A stretch of DNA of 64,000 nt from Benincasa hispida (GCF_009727055.1 NC_052357.1:5221065-5285064), one strand, 5' to 3'. Positions 1 to 12,540 are shown, counted from the stretch's first letter. Notes: generated by a model not told the origin, from the sequence alone. A program made the numbers and translations.

Positions 1-1297
1 TACGAGCATCTATGAAAGGTCATCGTACTCATGATTGGTTATATTCGATGGTCACAGAAATATATCTATGGTAAGAAGAGTTCAGCTGTTGGTCTTTAGT
101 GGAATGTTTGATAGTTAACGGACGGTGGATTCCATGGCTAAAGAGTTTAGTCAGCTATTCACGAACCGTTGGAGCTTTGAGTCACAGGTCCATTAGGTCC
201 CTTGGGTAGCTTGGATAAAGTCGAGAACCAGTATTTAGGTTAATTTGAAATGTTTAAATTGACAAGAGGAAGTTCGATTATATATGATATAATTGGACTG
301 GTTAATTATATATGATATAATTGACAAATGTATGAGATACATTATTTTGGAGGAAGTTAAATATAAATATGATTTATATCAAGTAGAAGAGAAAATACTA
401 TAGTAGATATGTGATATCAAACTATAAGATAAAAATATAATATGATTATATTTATTAATTAATTAGTTGGTTAATTATATGATAAATAATCCAAAATTCA
501 CATTCGGACGTGGGTTAGTGGGCAACTTCGGTTATTGTAACCGAAGAGTTAAAATGAAAAAGGTTTTCATTTTGAATCGTCAAAAAAAAAAAAAGTCCCA
601 AAGAAAAGAAAGAGAGAGCGGGTTAGTAGAAAGGAAAACAATCGCTTAAAGAATCGAGAGACTATACGATAGCTCCTTTCCGCCTAAATGATCGTCTACC
701 TCGCGCCTAAACGATCGCACGCTATTTTCTACACGATCGGATAGCTTCTCTAAACGATCGTATAGTGTGCCGGTTTTACTAAATGATCGTGTACCTTTTC
801 CTAAACGATCGTTCAGTAAATCCTATACGATCGTGTAGCTCCTCCTAAACGATAAGCATTTCTGCTATGCAATAACGGCTTTTTCCCTCCCACTTGCTTA
901 TCGCCTATATGATTTATGTTTCCTCCTTCCTCTACCAAATTCACCAAAGCCCACCCTTTGGGTTTTCACTCCGAGAATACTTGGGGCTCTTTAGTGGTGG
1001 TGTCGTCCCCGTTGCGGTCGTGAGTTCGCGTTGTTCATGCTGCTGTAGTTGACGTTTTCGCTGAGCGTTGGTAGATCACGTGGAGGTTTTCCGTTGCGTT
1101 GGAGTTCCAAAGTGTGAAGATTATCTTCAACTAGTATGGAACTCTCTCCCTTGTTGTTTATCTTGTTCTAAGCATGTCGTTAATTAAGATTTGTTTGTAT
1201 AACTGTATGTGTTGAATGTATATATTTGCATTTCGATCATTGTAAGATCGGAGCGATCTAAACGCGCTCATGGAACTCTTAGATATGAGATCCTACA
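1..1297 (+). mobile_element. Ty1/copia LTR, 5' end outside window (probable solo LTR)
   Basis: The first 250 bases match two other LTR regions here (49,140-49,180 joined to 61,366 onward, and about 60,000-60,250), including the stretch around 'ctgttggtctttagtgga'. The right end reads ...GATCCTACA, like the TTCCTACA end of the minus-strand LTR at 29,712. No tRNA-Met primer site (TGGTATCAGAG) follows, and decayed gypsy sequence comes next, so a solo LTR inserted into a gypsy element is the simplest reading. A cluster of ACGATCGT-type palindromes lies at 669-846. The right border is inferred and the left TSD is not visible. Confidence 0.65.
669..846. repeat. ACGATCGT palindrome cluster in copia LTR
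   Basis: About nine close variants of CTAAACGATCGTGTAG occur at roughly 15-25 base spacing. The core ACGATCGT is its own reverse complement. Similar clusters occur at 13.85-15.02, 16.57-17.19, 50.1-50.36, 60.69-60.9, 61.92-62.13 and 62.9-63.25 kb. Confidence 0.75.
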
Positions 1298-3291
1298 AAG
1301 ATAGCTTACATAGGTGATCGGTATGAAACTTTGTGTTAACACAAGAATCTTTTACCAAAATAAAAGGTTGAGAAGAGATAAGCTAAAATGGAGTTACTAG
1401 TAACAGAAGATGTTCAAGAACTATTGACATGGTATGTTGAGACTTCATTAGTTAAGAGGTAAACCATTGAGGGCATTAGTAAGATTTAATGGATTTTGAC
1501 GTAGTATGCAAGTTTGAAACATGAACTAGCAAGACCATCAATTTGATTAAAAAAGGAAATTAATCCAGCTTAAGGTAAACAAAAGTGGTATATGCAAAAA
1601 AGTAAGTAAGTTGGATCTTTCAATATCACCATTGGTATAAGGGATAGACTGGTAATAAAGTTGAGTTGATAACAAGAAGTTGCTATAGGTGGGTTTGGAG
1701 CAGTACAGTATAGTATGTTTTCCCTTGCATGGGCAATGAGTTAACTAGCTCTAGGGAGTACGAGTAATTCAAGCTATGACTTATGAATCAGGAAGGTTTT
1801 ATCGTAAAAAACTAACTTTAGAGATCAATTACGATTATTACGAGGTTATGGAAATGTGTTATCAACTGACTAATACTTTAGCATCTAGGGACTTCAAAAC
1901 CTCATTTTCAGAGGGAATTTTAGACTCGTCCACAACAGTGTCTAAGTAATGATATGTAATTATTTTAAGGCTAGGATTGACTCAAGTAAGTTTTATAGCC
2001 CATGACAATGTAGAGCCTCATGATGAGTTTCTCATGAATGTAAGACTTAATTAGACAAAGTTATTATCAAACATGTAGACCCTAAGAAAGATATCACAGT
2101 CGATGTTTCTAAAGTAGAAGCAGTTTTCAGTTGACCAGAGTTGTTCTGGTATGTATCTTTAGATGACGCATTATATAGCATGACCAATTTCTCCACTACA
2201 TATACGAAGTTTTCCCTATGACAGAATGGTAAGCTCAAATATATGTTTTTAGTGGATGAGACTTTCTTGAGCTCACAACAGTTTTCATAGTTCTCAGCTT
2301 GAACATGTTAAAATATTGTTGGTTTTCAGCATTTTAAGTTTCATAGTTATATATGGAAGGGGTTGTCACACCTCTTTTGATACTAGTTTCAGCTATGTCA
2401 AACAGCAACCCTTATTTTACATCTAGTTTTTGGAAGAGTCTTTAGTTAGCATTGGGTACTCGATTGGATTTTAATACAGCTTTTCACCCATAGACTGGTG
2501 GTTAGAAAGAACATTTGAACCAGACATTGGAGAATATGTTGTGCACTTGTGTGTTAGAGTTTTCAGGGAGTTGAGACTCTCACTTGCATTTGATAGAATT
2601 AGCATAATAACAGTTATCCGACTACCATTGGCATGTCGCCTTTTGAAGCCCTCTATGGGAAGAGCTGCAGGTCTCCTGTGTGTTGGGATGAGGTAGGAGA
2701 GAGGAAATTACTAGGACTTGAGCTAGTACAAACCATGAATGGGGCAATACAGAAAATCAGGGCTCATATGCAAACAACTCAGAGTAGACAGAAAAGCTAC
2801 GACGACGTGAGACGTAAGGACCTAGAATTTGAGATTGGTGATAAAGTGTTCTTAAAGGTGGCACCTATGAAGGGTGTTTTGAGGTTTGGAAGGAAAGGGA
2901 AGCTGAGTCTGAGGTTCATTGGACCTTTCGAGGTCTTGGAGCGAATTGGTCTGTAGCTTACTGATTGGCATTGCCTCCATCACTTTCTTCAGTTCATAAT
3001 GTCTTCCATGTTTTGATGCTGAGAAAGTATGTGACAGATCCATCCCATATAGTTGACTTTTAGCCATTGTAGTTGAATGACAACTTGAGCTACGAGGAGA
3101 AGCCTGTAGAAATTCTCGCCAGAGAGGTAAAGACATTGCGCCGCAGGGAGATTGCATTTGTGAAAGTCCTGTGGCAGAATCACCAGTTCCAGAAGGCTAC
3201 CTGGGAGCGAGAGGATGAAATGAAGGCCTAGTACCCGGAGCTTTTTCAGGAATGAACTTTCGAGGACAAAAGTTCTTTAAGGAGGGAAGAA
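1298..3291 (+). pseudogene. Ty3/gypsy pol remnant (integrase and 3' end)
   Basis: From about 2380 to 3255 the plus strand reads as the C-terminal half of a Ty3/gypsy integrase, with many stops. Recognisable pieces are DFNTAFHP (about 2470), then an open segment at 2633-2956 containing ALYGKSCRSP and KVAPMKGVLRFGRKGKLSLR, and finally ATWEREDEMKA followed by a stop, ending near 3255. This order (core, GKxRSP region, C-terminal tail) is usual for plant chromovirus-like gypsy elements. The stretch 1298-2380 should hold RT/RNase H but is too decayed to read. The purine-rich tract at 3277-3291 directly abuts the LTR and fits a polypurine tract. Nonfunctional. Confidence 0.85.
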
Positions 3292-3409
3292 TGTTACATC
3301 CATAATTTTTATTATTTATGTAATTTAATTTTTATTAATTGAGGGCATTTTTGAAAATTTTGAACTTAAGTGTAATTGCGGGAATTTAACTATTGATGTT
3401 GAAATTATT

Positions 3410-3540
3410 CAATTTGAAAATTAATGGATTGACATCGAAATTATTCAATTTGGAAATTAATGGATTGACGCTGAAATTATTCAATTTAAAATTAATGGAT
3501 TGACGTTGAAATTATTCAATTTTGAAATTAATGGCATGAA
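3410..3540 (+). repeat. ~40 bp tandem repeat, about 3-4 copies, in gypsy LTR
   Basis: Repeated unit contains 'gaaattattcaattt' followed by 'aattaatggattgac'. Copies differ by a few bases and short indels. Confidence 0.85.
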
Positions 3541-3690
3541 TTAATTTCGTTTTGGAAGGAGGTTATATCACACAAATATAGTTTTAAATTAATATTAAGA
3601 ATTAATTTCATTTTGAAAGGGGGTTATGTCACACAGATTAAATTTGAAATTAATGTCAAGAATTGATTTCATTTTGGAAGGGGGTTAGTT
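3536..3690 (+). repeat. ~62 bp tandem repeat, 3 copies, in gypsy LTR
   Basis: Each copy contains 'gaattaatttcattttg' or a variant, then a 'gggggttatgtcacacag' variant. The last copy is truncated. Confidence 0.8.
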
Positions 3691-4004
3691 AAATTCTTTG
3701 TGAATCGAAAATTTTAAGGGAGAAATGGATTAAAAGTTGGAAGCAGAGTCTGATTGAAAGAAGAATTTGGAGATTGGAATCTTGAGGGCGGTTGTTGATC
3801 AGGCTTCGTTGGCGAATTGAATTCAAAGATTGATTATTGAAGACTACCGCTTGGATCGATATCTGAATCTAGTATCGAGGTAAGTAATCTTATTACTGGA
3901 ACTGCCCTAGTGCCCGACAATGATAATTATGACTTATTGAGGATTATTAGTTAGCGTGATATTTATGTCTGCCTTCATTGACTGAAGTTTGAAATGACTA
4001 AAGC

Positions 4005-4175
4005 CAGATATTGTGTTTCCTTTGGGATTCATCATATTGTGTTTCCTTCAGGATCCACCAGATATTGTGTTACCTTTGGGATTCACCATATTGTGTTTCC
4101 TTCAGAATCCACCAGATATTATGTTTCCTTCAGGATTCACCAGGGGTTGTGTTTCCTTCGGGATTCACCAGAGGT
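4005..4175 (+). repeat. ~28 bp tandem repeat in gypsy LTR
   Basis: Six copies of a unit built on 'attgtgtttccttyrggat' followed by 'tcaccag'. A counterpart array of different sequence lies in the other gypsy LTR at 24,800-25,105. Confidence 0.85.
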
Positions 4176-4635
4176 AGTGGGCATACTTAACTACAGTAGG
4201 ATAGAAAACAGTTTTTCATGTATGTATATGTCCCACGAGGACTATAGCAGTTTATATATTCCACAAGAGGTAGGCATCTAGAGGACATAAATGCCTAGCT
4301 TGACCCCTGTAATGGGGTTACTTACTGAGTATTTTATACTCACCCTTTCTCATGTTTATGTTTCAGGTAAAGGTAGAGACGCGTCGGTGAATGACAAGAG
4401 GAATTCATAAACGAGCCACTGAGGACCAGTTTTATGCTTCTGCTCATGAGATTTAGATTTCTTTTCATGTTTTGCTTAACTTTCCATTCTGATGTTTGAA
4501 ACTTACTATTAAGAATTGTTTTCATACTTATTTATTAACATTTATGATTTATGGGTACCCTATTGTTGTTTTTAATATTTGAATTTAATGAAGGGCTTCT
4601 GAACTTACCTTATTTATTTAGCATTTATTTCACCA

Positions 4636-4703
4636 TAAAAAGTTGTCGTTTTAAGTTCCATGCATGCATAAAAGTTGTTGTTTTAAGTTCCATGCATGTA
4701 TGT
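4636..4703 (+). repeat. Short tandem duplication near gypsy LTR 3' end
   Basis: A ~37 base unit beginning 'aaaagttgtygttttaag' and ending in 'catgcatg' occurs twice in tandem. Confidence 0.8.
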
Positions 4704-4749
4704 ATTTAGTAATGGCCTAGCTTGAGTCCTAGGGGGTCGGGTTGTTACA

Positions 4750-5815
4750 CTCTGCCTTAGGTAGATTTTTGTGATCACAGATGAGAGCATGAGCAGACAG
4801 TCTTTGAGAATTCTTCATTCCCACAACCCTTTCCGATTGACAACTGGAGCTTCGTCGGAGATAGAGCCCGAGAAAGACTACTCCACTGCCCATCTATGGT
4901 ACCACCGACAGCCCATCCATAGTACCATCGACAACCTTGACATACATCTGATGGAAGCAAGAGATTGCCTGCATCTAGCCCTCTATCCCTCTTCTTACCT
5001 TTGTATTGTATTACATTTTGGCTTAAAACATTAATATATTTTGTAATCAATGCATCTCTTTAGTTCCTTCAACACTATTTTCATCATCTTCTTCTATTTT
5101 ATCATTTTTACTTTCATCGCAATGAGTTAAGTGTAGATTGCAAGAGTTATCGCATACTCAATCATGCAACATAGAGATATGACGCATGTAGCAAACCATC
5201 GAGAGGTATGCGTTGCACGAGTATAGTGAGTCAATCCTCTTTGCTTAGTGCAAGGCTATCATAATGCTTGTCCATGAGCTGAGTAGCTATAACCAACTGT
5301 CCGAGAGGGTAAGTAGTAGAACTCACTAAGTAAAGTAAGTAGTGTTTCTAGAGATAGGAATAATCTTATGCTCAACACAACCAGGCGTTATAGAGATATA
5401 AGCATGTGACTGACTACCGAGAGGTGTGCGATGCATTAGTGTGGCGAGTTGGGATTACCCTTGCGACCAAAATTAATGACTAGGAGAAATTTCCCCTCAA
5501 TTCTCCATGCATCTCATTATGCGTTAACAATTGCTGCATCCCTACCAACTCTCATAGTCAAACTTCAATTGCTCAGTTTGTTTAGCTAGGAGTAGGAGTA
5601 GCGCATAGCAATCAACTTTTTTCTTTTTATTTTTATTCACCGCCTCAAACACATTAATTTATGAACACCACTTAGTTGCAAGTCCCTGTGTTCGACCTCG
5701 GAGCATCCCGATAAACTTGCGTTCTCGTTATACTTGGCGAGAGAGCAAGAAAACTTGTGACAGGAACACGTGGTCATCGCATATATGATTACGCATATTG
5801 CATATTCTCCAGCTT
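4750..5815. mobile_element. Degraded repeat fragment, family unassigned
   Basis: No coding capacity that I can support. The part at 5685-5765 ('ccctgtgttcgacct', then 'aaacttgcg', 'ttatacttgg', 'aaacttgtgaca') matches, in opposite orientation, 32,285-32,370 inside the 1.9 kb insertion at 32.1-34.0 kb. Both therefore derive from one repeat family. Left and right borders are guesses. Confidence 0.45.
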
Positions 5816-8539
5816 ATTGAACATCACATGCACCATTAATGCATGACCATCGGTGCATGATCAATGCATGACCATCGACACGTAGCAAAATATCAACGAA
5901 ACCAAAATATTTTCTCCACCATCACGTAATCCAATTTCTATAATAGTGATCCATAATATATTTGTATTTTTAAGGGAAGTGGTTTTAGTTTTAAAAGTAT
6001 TTGTAAAAACAAAGCATGCTAAAAATTATTTGAAAAGATATAGAATATATGGAAGGAATACCACCGAAATGTTTCTTTTTTTGAATTGTGCATTGTATCC
6101 CCGATTAATGTAACCTCAGATGCTTTAATTGTCGATTCTAGTCATCAAGTATTAGATTTAACAGTTTCGTTGATCAATTCTAGAGGATTACTTCATAATT
6201 AATGTTTAATCAAATTAGTCTCAAATTAAATAATTGGAAGACTACTAAGTTTTCTATGCTTGAACTATGATATAACATGAGTTAAATGAATATAACATTC
6301 AAAGCAAAATAATTTTTATTTATTAGTGGAAGATGATCCACTTCGATTACGCCTAGAATCTAACTAAATTGGCGCATCACATGATCAAAAAAGAAGAAGA
6401 AGAAGAAGAAGAAATCAAAGGAGCTTTGCACTCTTCCAAATTTTGTTCCCATCAAAACAATTCACTAGTAATGTCAGGAACCGGTTGCTATAAGGTTCCC
6501 ATGTAATTTGCCAGTTAATTGAATTTCACATAGATATAAAAATATTTATTTTCATTAATTCAAAACCGTATTGAATTCCATCATACTTATTCAAGCTTTA
6601 CAGTGTCCAACATATATCTGTACTAAACTAACACGTGTGTAGGATTGAGATATCTAATATTATGCATGATATGCATTATTTTTTTGTAAGTACCATTATA
6701 TTCTTAAAAAAATCTAAATAAACGTTAAGAAAATGTAGGAGATAAAAGATATAATATCCTATAATAATTATTTTTCTATGACGAAATGTGCATGTATAGC
6801 ATAAATAAAGTAAATAAATACCTTTTTTTTTCCAATCTGATAGTGAAGGGAAAATAGAAGAAGAGTGAGATATAGTTACTATAAAAGATGAGAAATGATA
6901 TTAGTATTATATATAATATTTAAGAAAAACTAATTAATTAAGGACCAAACATTGAGATAGTTTTAAGAGAATTTTACCATTATGTAGAAGAGAGTCCTCA
7001 GAGATTTTTTAGATAATTTTGAGAGAGTTGGGGAGAAATTTGAACGAGTTTAGGAGAGTTTAAGAGAAATGTGAGAGAATTTTGGAGGGGGTGAATTTTG
7101 AGAGAGTTCTTATGAGTTGGGGAGAAATTTTAGATTTGAGAGAGTTGATAATTGTATTAAATTTAAAATGAAAATTTAAATTTTAAGGAATAAAAAAAAA
7201 AAAAAGGAGAAAATTGGTCAAACGGCGTCAATGTGTCGTCCCTTCACTGACGCCGAACAACAAGCATCAACTAGCCGGACAGCAAACGGCAAGCATGGAA
7301 TACAACGATTTTCCAAAACATTAAGACTCAACTGATGGTGTACTGCCGTTTCATCACCAAATGCCACGTCTTCGTTGACCGGTTGACCACGAACTAATTC
7401 AGTCTTCTACCAAGACTGAATTTCCTTATATTCAATATTCTAAGAAGACAAAATCGAATAGAGCAAAATATCAACTCCATTTTTACAAATATTTTCATAA
7501 ACCACTCTATTTTCACACTAAATCCTATATGGTTTGATCTACACTCAAATAATTGTTAAACTAAAAAAATTGGACTATTTAATCAAGTGCTTCTACACCT
7601 TACGATAGTTGAAGGAGATGTATAATATTTTTTAAAAGAATCACCACTATATTTAAATGAGTTTTTTTACAAAAATATTACACATTTAAAATTTTGAAAT
7701 GAAAGTTTAAGATTTTAATTAATATAGTTATTGATTTTGTTTTTAAGTGATATTAACACTTATTGTTTTTTTTAAACAAAGATATATTATCATATACATC
7801 TTGTCAAATAGAAATAAATAAACAATACTTATTTGATAACGATAAATAGTAGACTACTAAATACAATGTTGAATCTTTTACTTACAGGTGGATGAACAAC
7901 TATTCTTCACATAAGAGTTTTTTCATGTTCAACATAAGACGAGTTTTTATCCATATTACAAAATATCGAAATTAAGTCTTGAATAAATGTAAAGTGACAA
8001 CGGACCTTAGGTTATATCTATAATTCATATAAATAAATCCATATTGAACTATATTTAACTACAATTTTTTGCCTTTATATTTTTTTATTGCCATTTTGTT
8101 CCCAAAAGCCCAGCATAACAATCTTTTGAAACCTACAAGAATTCATCACTTTCAATACAATATGCTATGTTGTCATTAACAATTACAAACACGATCGGAA
8201 ATTTGTTTTTTGTTTTTTTGTAATCAATTTTAATTAATTTGCGAACGTCATTCTATAACTAATTTCAAATAGTAAATATTACATGCTAACGTTAGCTAGT
8301 AAAGAGAAAAAGAAAAAAAATCACCATAAATACGCATGCATGCAACTACATAAAATTAATGCCAAAACAGTGCTTGTCACCCCTCTATTGTCGAAAAATA
8401 AAATAACTAAAAAAAAAAGTAGCTACAAAATATTTTAAATCGACAGTTAAATAAATAATTACCTTTTGAAATTTTTTCCTCCTTTTTTTTTAAGTATAAA
8501 TAAATACTTTCGAGATTAAAGGCTTTAATACTCACCAAA
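5816..8539. other. AT-rich intergenic DNA
   Basis: No gene seen. Visible landmarks are an AAG/GAA microsatellite at about 6390-6414, a purine-rich zone of degenerate 'gagagtttwgg' units at 6955-7150, and a more GC-rich patch at 7215-7400 containing 'gacgccg' sequences that I cannot assign. Confidence 0.7.
6390..6414 (+). repeat. (GAA)n microsatellite
   Basis: About eight perfect GAA units. Confidence 0.95.
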
Positions 8540-8735
8540 GGATCTCTTTGGATTGACTTAGAAAAGAGTGTTTTTTTTTAAAAAAAAATATTATTTTTAT
8601 TTAAATCCTTTTGATAGAAATATATTAAAATATACTTGAAAAATTATTTAGAGTGATTGTCAAACATTTTAATTTATTTTAAATCGACCTATTTTTTAAA
8701 TTAAACATTTTAAAATGTATTTCAAACACCCTCTA
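8540..8735. mobile_element. Probable MITE
   Basis: Begins 'ctttggattgactta' and ends 'tttcaaacaccctct'. The interior is a run of A/T with 'gagtgattgtcaaacattttaa'. The ends are only weakly complementary. I recall similar short noncoding elements from cucurbits, but this is memory, not a search. It lies just downstream of the GMC gene's 3' end. Confidence 0.4.
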
Positions 8736-8952
8736 AAAATATGGCTAAATTCAACCGAAGATGATAATTTGATATATGAGAGAAGAAAGGGCAAAAGAAT
8801 GATTGAGCTAGAATGCAGAAATAACGAATGACAGAACAAATTTAAAGAAAGTGAACCAAAAACAAAGAAAAACAGAATTTATAAAAGAATATAGGTAGGT
8901 AAGAAAATATATCATCCCAATAAGGAAGAAAAAAAGAGTACATACTGATATA

Positions 8953-10715
8953 CTATATACGATGTGTAGTAATAGCGGAGCGTTGGTTGATAATCTGCAA
9001 ACCGACATGTCGTCCAAGCATCATAAGCGTAGCTTGAGGATTAGTACCAGGCGAAACCCCAAAAATGGAGCCATCAACAACTCTCAGCGCTTCCATTCCG
9101 ATCACCCGAGAGTTAGAATCCACCACTTTCCCGGCCACGCATCCTCCATGGTAATGCCATATCGTACTCACACTCCTCCTACAAAATTCCCTCAACATTG
9201 ACCCATCTTCATCTTCATTCTCTGGATAAACCGGCCCCACGAACCGGAATTCGCTCCTCCCCAACCAATCCCTGAATTTAAACCCTTCCATGGACCGGCT
9301 CCGTAGAATCTCCCCAATCTTCCTCGTCCCGTTCACACACCTCTCCAGATCCACCGCGTTCCCGAAGTAATTGAATCGAACCACCGGGTTCACCCTCACG
9401 TCCGTCGACGCCAGCCGCATCGAACCGGACGATACCGGTCCGGTTATCTTCTCCATTAACGTCGCCACTGTAAGATACACCGGCGCCGATGGAGTTCTAA
9501 TGAAAAACGACCTCGGCGGCGATGTGAACGGGATTACATTCGACGCCGCTTCAAGATACGCTCCGGATTCTGTTATTCCGGCGACCTGTATTAGAGATTG
9601 CTCCAACGGCATCGGCGCTAAGATCGAGATTCCGTTTCTAGGGTTATCGTAGAGGTAATGGCCGACGTAGGGTAAATGATGAGTTACGGGAATTCCCCAA
9701 GATGACAGATACGGACGTGAACCGATTCCGCTTAGTAACAGTAATTGCGGACTTCCTATTGCGCCTGCAGATACTAATACTTCCCCACGCGCGCGTAGCA
9801 TTGCGTGGTGGTACGCGCCTTTTTGGTCACGATAAAGAACACCGATTGCCGTTGTTCGTCTCAACGGCCCTCCGGAAGCTAACAGAATTCTCTCCACGGT
9901 GGCGTACACGGCGACTTTGATGTTAATCGGCGTTGCGTAAGAAAGAAGATCGGCGGCGCTGTGACGTCGGCCTAACTCGTCGAATGTGGAGCCGCCGATT
10001 TTGGTTCCGATTAAATGGTCTAAACTGAAGCCGTTGTACGGGTTGATTCCAACTTCGACCATGCCGTCACGAACGGCGGATTGCCAGTTCTTGAGATTTG
10101 GTCTGAACACGATTTCTTTCTCCACCCATTCGTAGGATTGGTTGACCATGGCGAGGTCCCAATTGAGACGCGAGTTTTTGAAGAAGGCTTGGTCGGCTCG
10201 GCTGTAGAAGCCGGCGTTGATGGCGCTGCTACCGCCGAGGATGCGTCCTCTGGCATTGGGAACTCCTTCTTCTGAGGTGAAGGCTTGCACGGGGGAGTCA
10301 CGTGAGTGGACGTCGTCCATTAGAGTCGTCAAGAATCCTTCCTGAGACATCAGATTGGAGTTGCCGTGAGGAACGCCGCCGCGCTCCAGAACAAGAACTC
10401 GGAATTTGCTTGATAATGTGGCGGCCAAGGGGCAACCAGCTGTTCCACCGCCGACGATTATGTAATCGTAGTAATCTTCTTCTGGAAATTCCGTGGCGTT
10501 GGCCACGAACTTCAGGTAATCGGGCTCTGATTACATAATTTCGTCATTATTAATCGATTATATTCAAGAAAATTAGTTTCTGTTGCATATATAAAGTGAA
10601 TGCAAAAAACAGTGTAATAATTACCTCGTTGAGAGGAGTTTGGATGGGCGAATGAAGCGTAAAAGATGAGCAAGAACGCGAGGAATTGAGAGTGGAAGAA
10701 GAAGCGAGGCGCCAT
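8953..10715 (-). CDS. HOTHEAD / (R)-mandelonitrile lyase-like GMC oxidoreductase
   Basis: Two exons on the minus strand: 10715-10625 and 10526-8953, with a 98 base GT-AG intron at 10624-10527. The splice joins CGA-G to AG-CCC in frame and gives 554 residues, the usual length for this plant family. The ATG at 10715 opens a hydrophobic secretion signal (residues 1-~23). An in-frame ATG at 10769 would only add a non-signal extension. FAD-binding GGGTAG lies at residues 56-61, GMC signature 1 (GRILGGSSAIN) at about 124-134, and signature 2 (GAIGSPQLLLLSGIG) at about 285-299. The active-site WHYHGG lies at 487-492, and SPGTNPQATLMMLGR supplies the second catalytic position (Asn526). Family members are secreted FAD oxidoreductases or hydroxynitrile lyases; HOTHEAD acts in cuticle fatty-acid oxidation. 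The substrate here cannot be read from sequence. No stops or frameshifts, and higher GC than its surroundings. The only gene in the window that looks functional. Confidence 0.93.
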
Positions 10716-11286
10716 TAATGGGGAGAAGAAAGCTTGAGTGTGTTTCTTGGAAGAAGGAAAGAGAGGCATTTCTTGTACTGAGAGAGTGAATTTGGAGAAG
10801 GAGAGCAGTAATCTGATCAAATATGGTTGTTGGTTGAGGATTCAGTTGAAAATTGTTTCATATTCTTGAGAGTTTATGCCAATTTATGAACCATCTCCTA
10901 CGAAGAAGCACTTCTTGTGTTTACAGAGATTTTATGATCTCATTTCCATTCGCTATATGAACTTGAAGCAGCGTTTAAAAGCTTTTTCAATTTAATCTTA
11001 ATCATAAAAATGGGGTAACTATTTGATTTTTATTTATTTATTTTTTAAATTAGGTTTATGTTCCATCAATTTTTTTTAAAATGATTGGTAGATGGTGAAG
11101 AGTTAATTCTTGGTCAAATCTAAAAAACAAACAAAATTATTAAATCTTATCGATTTTAGTTCTCAAAACTTTGATTTGCTTTTTTTAAAATATTGATAAA
11201 ATGTAGTCTATGTAGATAATAAATCAAGAATTTAAAAGTAGAATAGATATTTTTATAGACTTAGTTTTCAAAAACTAAAAACCAAA
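10716..11286 (-). other. 5' flank of GMC gene
   Basis: AT-rich upstream DNA. A CATATAG-like sequence lies near 10,950 (read on the minus strand), but I cannot call a promoter with confidence. No other gene seen. Confidence 0.4.
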
Positions 11287-11538
11287 GTCTTGTTTAGTGA
11301 TTAATTTAGTTTTTTTTTAATTTTTTAAAATTAAATTTATAGACATTACTTTTTCTCTAATTTTTTTTTGTTATATACTTTTTATCAATAGTTTAAAAAA
11401 CATAACAAAATTTTGAAAACTAAAAAAAGTAGTTTTAAAAATTTTGGCTGATGGAAATCATGGTAAGAAATAGGGAGGAAACAAGTTTAATTTTAAAAAA
11501 CCAAAAACAAGAAAAACTAAATGGTTACCAAACGAAGC
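11287..11538 (+). mobile_element. MITE copy a
   Basis: Starts 'cttgtttagtgattaattta' and ends 'ctaaatggttaccaaacga'. These ends are roughly complementary. The interior ('gttatatactttttatcaat', 'aaaactaaaaaaagtagttt') matches the neighbour at 11,553-11,853 in the opposite direction. Noncoding. Confidence 0.7.
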
Positions 11539-11552
11539 TCGAATGATTACTA

Positions 11553-11853
11553 AGCCCCTATTTGGTTTTGTGTTTTTGTTTTTTAAAATTAAATCTATTT
11601 CATCCACATTTCTTACAATAATTTGCATCTTTATTGAGTATAATGGTTGAATTTTTAGCCAAATTCTAAATCCCAAAAACAAAAACAAAAACAAAAACAA
11701 CTTTTTGAAAGCTACTTTTTTTTAGTTCTTAGATTTTGACTTGATTTTTATAACATCAGTAAAAAGTAGATAACAAATGAAGAAATTTAGAGGTGGAAGT
11801 AATGTCCATAAACTTAATTTTAAAAAATAAAAAATAAAATAGTTACGAGGCCT
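11553..11853 (-). mobile_element. MITE copy b, inverted relative to copy a
   Basis: Read in reverse it follows copy a: near its left end 'tttggttttgtgtttttg', in the middle 'cagtaaaaagtagataacaa', and at its right end 'aaaatagttacgaggcc'. The two copies are separated by only ~15 bases, so the pair could fold into a long hairpin. Confidence 0.7.
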
Positions 11854-11900
11854 ATAACGAGTAAAAATTATGGTCAACAATTTTGATCTACTCATGCTAT

Positions 11901-12494
11901 AACACTTTTAGTATGTTTGGGGCAATGATTATCCTAAAACTATAATAACCACTGTAAATACTATTTTGTATTGAACTACTATTTACCATGGTATTTAAAA
12001 TTTGTTACAATTTTTACTATTTTACATTCACCATTATTTTATTTTTTTTGCTAAATTGTTTACTATTTTCTTTTCAAACTAAAATAGTTTATACCACAAA
12101 CACATACTATTATAATTCAAACTAAAATAATCTATACATCAAACACAAACTATTATAATCCAACTATAATAATTTAGAATTCTAATAATTGACTTCTTAC
12201 CTCAAACGTCTCCATAATCAGTGAGTTTATATAAATGACTAAATTGACTATGTGTCATGAAGGTGTTGTCGAAAATGGAAATACACAAAGCAATACATTG
12301 TAAAGGTAAAAATTTTATGTTTGTATTTTAACCCAAAAAAATTGAAATTATAATTTGTAGTTTTTTAAAATATTTATGAAATGTTGTCTTTTATAAAACG
12401 GGAAAATTAAAAATATGGTAGTTTAAAAACTATTATATAAATATTTACTTTTGAAACTATTTAGAAAAATATTGTTTTTTTAATAATTATACAT
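11901..12494 (+). repeat. Direct repeat copy R1
   Basis: Matches 15,458-15,980 almost throughout, from AACACTTTTA to 'ataattatacat', including 'aatggaaatacacaaagcaa'. R1 carries ~60 bases that R2 lacks near its 3' end. The first ~300 bases look like a MITE ('gtttggggcaatga' ... 'cttacctcaaacgt'). Confidence 0.85.
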
Positions 12495-12540
12495 TTACCT
12501 CTTTTTTAGTAATTTAGAAAATATTTTAAAAGGTAAAAAT

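Larger units (their letters stand above)
3292..4749 (+). mobile_element. Ty3/gypsy 3' LTR
   Basis: Begins TGTTACATCC immediately after the polypurine tract and ends GGTTGTTACA, giving 5'-TG...CA-3' termini and a 1458 base LTR. It contains three blocks of tandem repeats (3410-3540, 3536-3690, 4005-4175). The matching 5' LTR would lie left of the window. Same broad family as the minus-strand LTR at 24,328-28,620. Confidence 0.82.

Noticed and set aside
4771..5050. Overlapping frames of ~90 residues on both strands
   Set aside because: No similarity recognised; the region looks like a degraded repeat.
9371..9920. Plus-strand open frames opposite the GMC gene
   Set aside because: Antisense by-products of GC-richer coding sequence; no recognisable domains.
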